From: Verrucosispora sp. NA02020
Lineage (GTDB): Bacteria; Actinomycetota; Actinomycetes; Mycobacteriales; Micromonosporaceae
Direction of reading: 5' to 3'
NCBI RefSeq assembly: GCF_013364215.1
Contig: NZ_CP054923.1
Span: forward strand, 7,068,001 to 7,132,000
DNA length: 64,000 nt
The translations under genes and the position numbers were made by a program. The notes under the pieces are model-generated. The model saw only the letters and a list, made by a program, of their open reading frames with translations. It searched no databases and was not told the origin of the DNA. The stretch's first letter is position 1. The number at the start of each line of letters is the position of its first letter. Positions 57,872 through 64,000 of the stretch are shown here, piece after piece.

Positions 57872-59188
57872 TCATCCGGTGATTATCCGTGTCTCCCGGT
57901 CCGACTGCGGCGCTGGTGCCGTGGCCTGTCGAGCCCCCGGGACGGTTTTCCTAGTCGGGGTCGGTAGCCGACCCATGGTCCGCCACGGGCCACCGAGGAG
58001 TGGGGTGAGGACCACCAGGAGGTAGCCGGCGCCGACCGCGACGAGAGTGGTCGTGGTGCCGAGGTGTTCGCTGGCGAAGCCCGCGCCGAGTGCGCCGAGC
58101 GGGATGGCGGCCCAGGCTCCTGCGCCGATCACGCCGTACACCCGGGCACGCATCCGGACCGGCACGCGTTCGAGCTTGATCGCGCCGATCATGGGGTTGA
58201 TCGCCCCGGCGGCGAAGCCGGCGGTCGCGAACACGGCGAGCAGACCGGGCAACGGCAGCCCGGCGGCCATCGCCAGGAACGGTGGTGGACCGGCCACCGC
58301 GAAGGCCACCACGAAGGTGGCCCGGCGGGGTAGCCGGTGACCGACGGCGCTGAACAGCAACGAGCCGGCCAGTGCCCCGCCGCCCATGGCGCCGACGAGC
58401 AGCCCGAGGGCCGCCGCTCCGCCGAGATCACGATGGGCGACCACGGGCAGCAGCACGTTGGTCTTGGTCGCGTCGAAGAAGTTGGTCACCAGCACCAACA
58501 GGACCAGCATCCGCAACAGGGGCTCGGTGAGCAGGAACCGGACGCCGGCGACGAACTGGCGCCAGTAGCCGGTGGCGTCGCCGGTCGCGGGCTCGTCGGC
58601 GCCGGGCTGGAGGTTCGCCGGCACCAGTACGGCGACGACCACGGCGGACAGCACGAACGTGGCCGCGTCGAGCACCAGCACAGGCAACGCCCCCAGGGTG
58701 GCGACCAGCAGACCCGCCACCGGCGCACCGAGCAGCCGGGCACCGCGCTCGGTCGCCTCGAACCAGCCGATCGCCCGTTCGGTGGGCAGGCCGGCGGCGA
58801 TGGCCGCCTCGGGCAGCAGGGCGACCCGGGCCGTCTGGCCCGGCGTGTCGAGCAGACCACTGAGGAAGACCAGCGCGAGCAGCGCCCAGAACGGGAGTCC
58901 GACCGTGGCGTGCAGGAGGGGGATCGCGGCGACCGTCAGGCAGGAGACCAGATCGGCGAGCACGCTCGCGCGGCGGTAGCCGATCCGGTCGACCAGGACG
59001 CCGCCCAATGCGCCACCGAGCACGATCGGCGCGGTCGCGACAGCACCGGTGATGCCGGTGGCGACCGGCGAACCGGTCTCGGCGAGTACGTAGAAGGGCA
59101 GCGCGATGATCGTGAGCATGTTGCCGGTCAGCGAGACCGTGTGTCCGACCAGCAGACCGACCAACGGCACACGGGTCGGGCGACTCAT
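57872..59188 (-). CDS. MFS transporter (DHA3-type)
   Basis: Twelve-helix major facilitator of 438 aa, proton-driven efflux type. VLVDRIGYRRASVLADL is the loop 2-3 motif A and LLDTPGQTARVALLPEAA resembles motif C-side sequence of MFS_3/DHA3 exporters. ATG 59188 overlaps the ArsR stop by 4 nt (ATGA). Because the repressor and pump form one operon, the pump is probably induced by its toxic substrate. Confidence 0.9.
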   Translation of the reverse strand: MSRPTRVPLVGLLVGHTVSLTGNMLTIIALPFYVLAETGSPVATGITGAVATAPIVLGGALGGVLVDRIGYRRASVLADLVSCLTVAAIPLLHATVGLPFWALLALVFLSGLLDTPGQTARVALLPEAAIAAGLPTERAIGWFEATERGARLLGAPVAGLLVATLGALPVLVLDAATFVLSAVVVAVLVPANLQPGADEPATGDATGYWRQFVAGVRFLLTEPLLRMLVLLVLVTNFFDATKTNVLLPVVAHRDLGGAAALGLLVGAMGGGALAGSLLFSAVGHRLPRRATFVVAFAVAGPPPFLAMAAGLPLPGLLAVFATAGFAAGAINPMIGAIKLERVPVRMRARVYGVIGAGAWAAIPLGALGAGFASEHLGTTTTLVAVGAGYLLVVLTPLLGGPWRTMGRLPTPTRKTVPGARQATAPAPQSDRETRIITG

Positions 59189-59760
59189 TCCGGCCGCCGG
59201 AAAGCGTGATAGATCATCGTGACCCGGCGGGCGTCGGCGCGATCCGGGTCGCTGCGCTTCTGCCAGCGCACGGCCAGCGCCTCCAGGTCGGTCCGCAGTT
59301 CCCGTAGTTCCGCAGCAGTCAGGTGGTAGGCGTTGTCGCTGCTGGCGGTGCCGCGTACCCATTCGGGCTCGAAGGTCGCCTCGGCGGCGAGGTAGCTGTT
59401 CAGGGCCTCCTGGTACCGCTCCAGCACGGCGCGTCGCAGCAGGTCCGAGGCGACCTTCCGCTCCGGGTCGTCGAGTGCCTCCAGCGGTTCCCACGAGGTG
59501 GTGGTGTGCGCAGCGCGCCACCACCTCTCCCGACGGTTGCGCGCACACTCCGGAGCCTCCCGCACGAAGCCGTGCTCGGCGAGTTTGCCCAGGTGGTAGC
59601 TGACCGAACCGACCGCCTCGTCGACGACGTCGCTGAGCATCCCGACGCTCTGCGGCCCCCGCAGCCGCAGTTCGCCGAGGAGCCGGAGCCGGGTGGGGTG
59701 GGCGAGCGCCCGCATGGCACGGGGGTCGGTCAGGTGCAGCACGTTCTCGTCGTTCGGCAT
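59185..59760 (-). CDS. ArsR-family winged-helix regulator
   Basis: Regulator of 191 aa. The HTH region HLTDPRAMRALAHPTRLRLLGELRLRGPQSVGMLSDVVDEAVGSVSYHLGKLAEHGFVRE is clearly HTH_20/ArsR; the C-terminal ~100 residues are helical, with no metal-binding cysteine pair, so it is likely a ligand- rather than metal-responsive member. ATG 59760 lies 6 nt after TAGGGT (59767-59772). A palindromic operator overlaps its promoter, suggesting autorepression together with the MFS gene. Confidence 0.93.
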   Translation of the reverse strand: MPNDENVLHLTDPRAMRALAHPTRLRLLGELRLRGPQSVGMLSDVVDEAVGSVSYHLGKLAEHGFVREAPECARNRRERWWRAAHTTTSWEPLEALDDPERKVASDLLRRAVLERYQEALNSYLAAEATFEPEWVRGTASSDNAYHLTAAELRELRTDLEALAVRWQKRSDPDRADARRVTMIYHAFRRPE

Positions 59761-59777
59761 GTCGCCACCCTAGACAT

Positions 59778-59805
59778 ACAAGAAGTGACGTACAAGACTT
59801 CTTGT
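59778..59805. promoter_or_regulatory. Operator of the ArsR-MFS operon
   Basis: Perfect inverted repeat ACAAGAAGT-N10-ACTTCTTGT (with inner GTAC) located just upstream of the TAGGGT -10 element, i.e. over the -35 region. Distinctly AT-rich against its surroundings. Confidence 0.7.
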
Positions 59806-59808
59806 TAA

Positions 59809-60831
59809 TCATCGCGGGCGACGGCCGGGCCGACGCCCGCCCCGCCGCAGCGCCTTCGGCCAGCCGTCCAGGCGTGACGGCGGCACTCCCCGGCGGAGCA
59901 GGTCGTCCACGATCAGGGCGAGCGAGTAGTCCGGATGCTCGGCCAACACCCGCTCCAACGCCACCGCCGCCAGTGCGCCCTGCCCCGCCCGCCAGGCGGC
60001 GAACGCCAACAGGGCTCCGGGCGCGGCGGACAGGTCCGGCTCGGCCCGGCGCACCATCTCGGTCCAGAACGCCACGTCCTCGTCCCGGCCGTCGGTGCGT
60101 TCCCAGGCGTGGTCCCGCACCGGCAGGTGGGTCAGCAGCAGGCAGAGCCACGCCACCTCGTCGTCGGCCAATGGCGTCCCGTCACGGTGACGGCGTCGGG
60201 TGGCCCGCAGCACCGACACCCCGGCCGTCCGCAGCGCCCGACCGCCGAGAAGGCCGGCCGGGGGCGCCTCCGCCAGCAGGTCGGCGAGTCGCCGATCGGC
60301 CCGCTCGGCGGCGCGCCGCATCTCCGACCCGCCGACCGGGGCCACCGCAGCGGCGAGAGCGGCCCGGTCAGGCAACGCGACCTGGCCGGCGAAGACCGCC
60401 GCCGCCGGCACCGCGCTGGCCCTCGGGTCGTACGGGGTGCCCTCGGGCGGGCAGCACTCCGGCTCCTGACAGACGTACGACCACCACCGGTCACCGGTCA
60501 CCCGTAACGCGTCCACCACGGTGAGCCCGGCGTCGGCAAGCGCCACCCGGACCGCGTCCACGGCCGGAGTGACCCGCTCGGGCGGGCCGTACCCGATCGC
60601 CGTGGCCGAGTCGGCGCCCTGCCGCCCGGTCACCGTGGCGATGTGCTCCGCCGACTCCCGAGGATCACCCTCGCCGGGCAGGTCCGCCCGGGCGGCGAAG
60701 ACGATCCGGGAGCCCGCCAGCGCCACCACCACGACGCTGTCCGTGGGGTGGAAGCCGAGCAGGTACGGCACGGCCGCGATGAGGTCGGCGGGGGATCTGA
60801 CGGTGAGGCGGGGCAGGTCCGTGGAGTTCAT
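59809..60831 (-). CDS. DUF4192 family protein
   Basis: Conserved actinobacterial protein of 340 aa. LPRLTVRSPADLIAAVPYLLGFHPTDSVVVVAL at the N-terminus is the DUF4192 opening; RWWSYVCQEPECCPPEGTPYD and the C-terminal ALVAFAAWRAGQGALAAVALERVLAEHPDYSLALIVDDLL-type block are also standard. Cytoplasmic, function unknown. ATG 60831; a CAGGCT hexamer lies 6 nt upstream. The last residues (RRGGRRPGRRPR) are basic. Confidence 0.88.
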   Translation of the reverse strand: MNSTDLPRLTVRSPADLIAAVPYLLGFHPTDSVVVVALAGSRIVFAARADLPGEGDPRESAEHIATVTGRQGADSATAIGYGPPERVTPAVDAVRVALADAGLTVVDALRVTGDRWWSYVCQEPECCPPEGTPYDPRASAVPAAAVFAGQVALPDRAALAAAVAPVGGSEMRRAAERADRRLADLLAEAPPAGLLGGRALRTAGVSVLRATRRRHRDGTPLADDEVAWLCLLLTHLPVRDHAWERTDGRDEDVAFWTEMVRRAEPDLSAAPGALLAFAAWRAGQGALAAVALERVLAEHPDYSLALIVDDLLRRGVPPSRLDGWPKALRRGGRRPGRRPR

Positions 60832-60871
60832 GAGGCCAGCCTGCGAGCGGCCCCCTTCCCGCCGCCGCCCC

Positions 60872-60897
60872 TGTGGACGACACGCGGGTTATCCACA
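60872..60897. promoter_or_regulatory. Inverted pair of DnaA-box-like sequences
   Basis: TGTGGACGA (60872-60880, complement TCGTCCACA) and TTATCCACA (60889-60897) face each other 8 bp apart, upstream of the DUF4192 gene. Confidence 0.45.
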
Positions 60898-60958
60898 GTC
60901 ACCCTAGGTATTCACCCAGTTCAGCGCGGTTCACCCGACCTCGGCGCCCGGCGTACGG

Positions 60959-61016
60959 ATGTAAGGAGGGGACCCTTCCTATACACGAGGCGTTAGTAGG
61001 GGGCCCTTCCTTGCAT
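60959..61016. repeat. Bipartite palindromic element, copy 6
   Basis: ATGTAAGGAGGGGACCC...TATACACGAGGCGTTAG...GGGGGCCCTTCCTTGCAT, between divergent genes. This placement, unlike copies 1 and 4, argues against a purely terminator role. Confidence 0.85.
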
Positions 61017-61037
61017 CCGAAGGGATACCTTGCGGGG

Positions 61038-61952
61038 ATGGATCTGGCGTACCTGCGGGCGCATCCGGAGCAGTTGCCGACCTTCCTGACCCATCAGCGG
61101 ATCCGGGAGACGCCGGTGGGTGGCGGCGACATCTGTGCCGCCAGCCGGTTGACCCTGGACGACGGGCACTCGGTGTTCGCCAAGACCTGGCCGGAGCACG
61201 CCGACCGAGAGGTGCCGGAGGGCTTCTTCGCCACCGAGGCGGCCGGGCTGCGCTGGTTGCGGGAGGCCGGTGCGGTCGGCGTACCGGAGGTGCTGGTGGC
61301 GCTGCCCGACCTGCTCGCGCTGGAATGGGTGCAGCCGGGCGAGCCTCGACGGACGGCGGCCGACCGTTTCGGCCGTGAGCTGGCCGAGTTGCACCGGGCC
61401 GGGGCACCCGCCTTCGGGGCACCCTGGCCGGGCTTCATCGGCGCGCTGCCGGCGGACAACACTCCGCACGCCGGTCCATGGCCGGTCTGGTTCGCGCAGT
61501 TCCGGATCGTGCCCTACCTGCGTCGCTCGGTCGACGGTGGCGCCCTGGATGCCACCGCCGCCGCGCTCGTCGAGCAGGTCGTGGCCCGCATCGAGGAGTT
61601 CGGCGGCGACGAGCCGCCCGCCCGCATCCACGGTGACCTCTGGCCGGGCAACCTGCTCTGGGGCGCCGACGACCGGGTCTGGTTGGTCGACCCGGCCGCG
61701 CACGGTGGACACCGGGAGACCGACCTCGCCCAGCTCGCGCTCTTCGGCGGGGCACCCCACGCGGACCGGATCCTGGCCGCGTACGACGAGTCCTGGCCGT
61801 TGGCCGACGGATGGCGGGACCGGGTCCCGTTGCACCAGTTGCACCTGCTGTTGGTGCACACCGCCCTGTTCGGCGGCGCGTACCGGGATTCGGTCGTCCA
61901 CGCCGCCCGGGCCACCCTGAGCGGGGCCGAGCGCGCTACGGTCGACGGGTGA
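61038..61952 (+). CDS. Fructosamine kinase family protein
   Basis: Kinase of 304 aa with the aminoglycoside-phosphotransferase fold. The ATP lysine is in FAKTW, ATEAAGLRWLREAG follows, and IHGDLWPGNLLWG with LVDPAAHGGHRETDLA gives the catalytic and metal residues. Family members phosphorylate protein-bound ketosamines to reverse glycation. ATG 61038 lies 6 nt after TACCTT. Its stop overlaps the moaA start by 4 nt. Confidence 0.9.
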   Translation: MDLAYLRAHPEQLPTFLTHQRIRETPVGGGDICAASRLTLDDGHSVFAKTWPEHADREVPEGFFATEAAGLRWLREAGAVGVPEVLVALPDLLALEWVQPGEPRRTAADRFGRELAELHRAGAPAFGAPWPGFIGALPADNTPHAGPWPVWFAQFRIVPYLRRSVDGGALDATAAALVEQVVARIEEFGGDEPPARIHGDLWPGNLLWGADDRVWLVDPAAHGGHRETDLAQLALFGGAPHADRILAAYDESWPLADGWRDRVPLHQLHLLLVHTALFGGAYRDSVVHAARATLSGAERATVDG

Positions 61953-62962
61953 GCGTCGCCCCGCCGACCGCCGGCGCCCTCGTCGACCGGTACGGCCGCG
62001 TCGCCCGGGACCTGCGTGTCTCCCTGACCGACAAGTGCAACCTGCGCTGCACCTACTGCATGCCCGCCGAGGGACTGCCCTGGCTGGCCGGGCCGAAGCT
62101 GCTCACCGACGACGAGGTGATCCGGCTGATCCGGGTGGCGGTGTGCCGACTCGGCGTGACCGAGGTCCGCTTCACCGGCGGCGAGCCACTGATCCGTCCG
62201 GGTCTGGTCGACATCGTCTCGGCCGCTGCCGCACTCGAACCCCGCCCCCGGCTGTCGTTGACCACGAACGGCATCGGACTGCACCGGCTGGCTCCGGCGC
62301 TGCGGGCGGCCGGGCTGGACCGGGTGAACGTCTCGCTGGACACCCTGGACCGCGAACGCTTCACCCGGCTCACCCGACGTGACAGGCTGTCGGACGTCCT
62401 GGCCGGTCTGGCCGGTGCCGCCGAGGCCGGGTTGGTTCCGGTCAAGGTCAACGCGGTGCTGATGCGGGGCGTCAACGACGACGAGGCACCGGCACTACTC
62501 CGCTTCGCCCTCGACCACGGCTACGAGCTGCGGTTCATCGAGCAGATGCCGCTGGACGCCCAGCACGGTTGGGACCGCGCCGCCATGGTCACCGCCGAGG
62601 AGATCCTGACGACGCTGCGTTCGGCGTACGCGCTGAGCCCGGACCCGACCGCGCGCGGCACCGCACCCGCCGAGACCTGGCTGGTCGACGGCGGCCCGGC
62701 GCGGGTGGGCGTGATCGGCACGGTGACCCGGCCCTTCTGCGGCGACTGCGACCGGACCCGGCTCACCGCCGACGGCCAGATCCGCAACTGCCTCTTCGCC
62801 ACCGAGGAGTCGAACCTGCGCGACGCGATGCGGGCCGGGGCCGACGACGACGAGGTGGCCCGCCGCTGGACGGCGGCGACCTGGGGCAAGCGGGCCGGGC
62901 ACGGCATCGACGACCCGACCTTCCTGCAACCGACCCGGCCCATGTCGGCCATCGGAGGGTGA
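61949..62962 (+). CDS. moaA: GTP 3',8-cyclase MoaA
   Basis: Radical SAM enzyme of 337 aa for the first step of molybdenum cofactor synthesis (GTP to 3',8-cyclo-7,8-dihydro-GTP). The N-terminal cluster motif is CNLRCTYC, with FTGGEPLIRPGL; the C-terminal second cluster uses CGDCDRTRLTADGQIRNCLF. The terminal Gly-Gly needed for activity is present (SAIGG). GTG 61949 lies 6 nt after TACGGT inside the previous gene. It overlaps moaD by 4 nt. Confidence 0.96.
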   Translation: MSVAPPTAGALVDRYGRVARDLRVSLTDKCNLRCTYCMPAEGLPWLAGPKLLTDDEVIRLIRVAVCRLGVTEVRFTGGEPLIRPGLVDIVSAAAALEPRPRLSLTTNGIGLHRLAPALRAAGLDRVNVSLDTLDRERFTRLTRRDRLSDVLAGLAGAAEAGLVPVKVNAVLMRGVNDDEAPALLRFALDHGYELRFIEQMPLDAQHGWDRAAMVTAEEILTTLRSAYALSPDPTARGTAPAETWLVDGGPARVGVIGTVTRPFCGDCDRTRLTADGQIRNCLFATEESNLRDAMRAGADDDEVARRWTAATWGKRAGHGIDDPTFLQPTRPMSAIGG

Positions 62963-63213
62963 CCGTGGCGACCGTCACCGTCCGTTACTTCGCCGGGGCC
63001 CGCGCTGCCGCCGGTCGCGCCGAGGAGACCACCACCGCCGGGCGATCGCTGGAAGAGGTGCTGGCGGAGCTCTCCGACCGGCACGGCGCGCGACTGGTGC
63101 CGGTGCTCAAGGTGGCGAGTTTTCTGGTCGACGGTGTCACCTGTCATGATCGGAAGCAGCCGCTGCCGGCCGGAGCGACGATCGACGTCCTGCCTCCCTT
63201 CGCCGGTGGCTGA
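62959..63213 (+). CDS. moaD: Molybdopterin synthase sulfur carrier MoaD
   Basis: Ubiquitin-like protein of 84 aa. TVRYFAGARAAAGRAEE at the N-terminus, DGVTCHDRKQPLPAGATIDVLPPFAGG at the C-terminus; the terminal Gly-Gly that is thiocarboxylated is intact. GTG 62959 overlaps the moaA stop; GTG 62965 is an alternative. Co-transcribed with moaA. moaE is not in the window. Confidence 0.93.
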   Translation: MTVATVTVRYFAGARAAAGRAEETTTAGRSLEEVLAELSDRHGARLVPVLKVASFLVDGVTCHDRKQPLPAGATIDVLPPFAGG

Positions 63214-63228
63214 GGGGGATCCACACAC

Positions 63229-64000
63229 GTGTTCGCGGTACTCGGCTTCGTGGCCACGCTTGCCCTGATCACCGGGCTGATCCACCTCTACCTCTGGAAG
63301 CGGCTGGTCAAGGACACCACCACCGCCGGGCGCTGGCGGCGGATCGGCACCGTCAGCGCGGTGGTGCTGGCACTGCTCGTACCGTCGACCATGATCGGCA
63401 CCCGGTCCGGGATGTACTGGCTCGCCTGGCCGGGATACCTCTGGCTCGCGGTGATGTTCTACCTGCTGGTGATCCTCGTCGTGCTGGAAGTGCCGATGCT
63501 GGTGACGCGGCGGGTGCTGCGCCGCCGGGCGGCGACCGCCGCACCGGAGCCGGCGATGGTCGGCAGCGCCACCCCGGCGGATCCGCCGAGCACCGACGAC
63601 GCCGAGGCGAACGCCCCGGCAGCCGACGACGCGGGTGCCGGGGCGACCGACCGGCCGGTCGTCGGCGCGGTCGGCCCGGACCACGACCCGTCCCGCCGGT
63701 TGCTGCTCGCCCGTGGCGCCGCGATCTTCGCCGGGCTCACCGCCACCGGCCTGGTCGGGTACGGGGTGCGGACCGCGATGGGTCCGCCCCGACTGGACCG
63801 GGTGCAGATTCCGCTGGCGAAGTTGCCGCGCAGCATGGACGGCCTGCGCATCGCCACCGTCTCCGACATCCACATCGGGCCGCTGACCGGTCGGGCGCAC
63901 ACCGAGCGCATCGTCGCCGCGATCAACCGCCTGGACGCCGACATCGTGGCCGTGGTCGGTGACCTGGTCGACGGCACGGTGGCCGAGTTGGGCGAGGACG
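63229..64000 (+). CDS. Membrane-anchored metallophosphoesterase (3' end missing)
   Basis: The first 257 residues are present; the rest is beyond the right edge. Three N-terminal helices (VFAVLGFVATLALITGLIHLYLW, IGTVSAVVLALLVPSTMIG, WLAVMFYLLVILVVLEVPML), an acidic Ala-rich linker, a fourth hydrophobic segment and then the phosphoesterase domain with metal motifs SDIHIG and VVGDLVDG. This is the YkuE/YaeI-like layout, whose members can hydrolyse lipid-linked phosphates. GTG 63229 follows GAGGGGG. Confidence 0.88.
   Translation, partial: MFAVLGFVATLALITGLIHLYLWKRLVKDTTTAGRWRRIGTVSAVVLALLVPSTMIGTRSGMYWLAWPGYLWLAVMFYLLVILVVLEVPMLVTRRVLRRRAATAAPEPAMVGSATPADPPSTDDAEANAPAADDAGAGATDRPVVGAVGPDHDPSRRLLLARGAAIFAGLTATGLVGYGVRTAMGPPRLDRVQIPLAKLPRSMDGLRIATVSDIHIGPLTGRAHTERIVAAINRLDADIVAVVGDLVDGTVAELGED

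Noticed and set aside
1..64000. tRNA or rRNA genes
   Set aside because: No cloverleaf with a GGTTCGAATCC-type T arm and CCA-adjacent acceptor stem, and no rRNA-like sequence, was seen on either strand by eye.

Overview
The window looks like chromosomal core DNA of a high-GC actinomycete, most likely Micromonospora or a close relative. This rests on the strong G/C bias at third codon positions, frequent GTG/TTG starts, genes typical of the group (DUF5324, DUF5926, Bpa proteasome activator, several LCP proteins, FdhD/MoaA/MoaD, DUF4192) and many starts placed 6-8 nt behind a TANNNT -10 hexamer, as expected for leaderless mRNAs. The left edge (peptidyl-prolyl isomerase next to a DUF5324-like gene) recalls a neighbourhood that lies near oriC in Streptomyces. 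A near-consensus parS site and several DnaA-box-like clusters fit an oriC-proximal position, but that is inference.

Layout. 0-4.6 kb: cyclophilin, DUF5324-like protein, CorA, PLP aminotransferase, NTF2-like protein. 4.7-11.3 kb: NUDIX, winged-helix protein, then a compact three-gene set (nucleotidyltransferase, glycerol-1-phosphate-dehydrogenase-like enzyme, CDP-alcohol phosphatidyltransferase) that looks like a lipid or polyol-phosphate head-group pathway, a convergent GT4 glycosyltransferase and a divergent Fpg/Nei glycosylase. 11.3-19.6 kb: polyprenyl-phosphate sugar transferase, LytS/LytTR two-component system, a large secreted multi-repeat protein, and a DUF485 + sodium:solute symporter pair. 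19.67-22.65 kb: two head-to-tail, apparently identical IS4-family elements inserted beside a palindromic repeat. 22.7-29.5 kb: ABC exporter, DUF559 protein, a flavin-reductase-like fusion carrying the parS-like site, and a second DUF485 + acetate-symporter-like pair. 29.6-35.6 kb: UDP-glucuronate-decarboxylase-like epimerase, three LCP ligases, rhodanese, glycerophosphodiesterase (cell-envelope polymer assembly). 35.7-43.2 kb: signalling proteins, DUF5926, arginine deiminase, NERD-like protein, PAS-like protein, lipoprotein, prephenate dehydratase. 43.2-51.9 kb: AIM24, zincin-like protein, OsmC, two HAD phosphatases, Bpa, hydrolase, orphan binding lipoprotein, dimethylargininase with divergent Lrp. 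52-64 kb: beta-propeller protein, YbjN-like chaperone, mobA, fdhD, GAP-like membrane protein, ArsR/MFS pair, DUF4192, fructosamine kinase, moaA, moaD and a truncated metallophosphoesterase.

The intergenic space is unusually structured. Six copies of a bipartite palindromic element (AAGGAAGGG...CCCTTCCTT halves around a TAACGCCT core) punctuate gene borders, with a second family of CTCGATC-type palindromes and several strong bidirectional terminator hairpins. The most interesting leads are the glycerol-1-phosphate-dehydrogenase cluster, a YbjN-like protein whose C-terminus imitates the proteasome-binding tail of Bpa, the palindromic repeat family and the DnaA/parS-like sites. No tRNA, rRNA, CRISPR array, prophage or secondary-metabolite core enzyme was seen.
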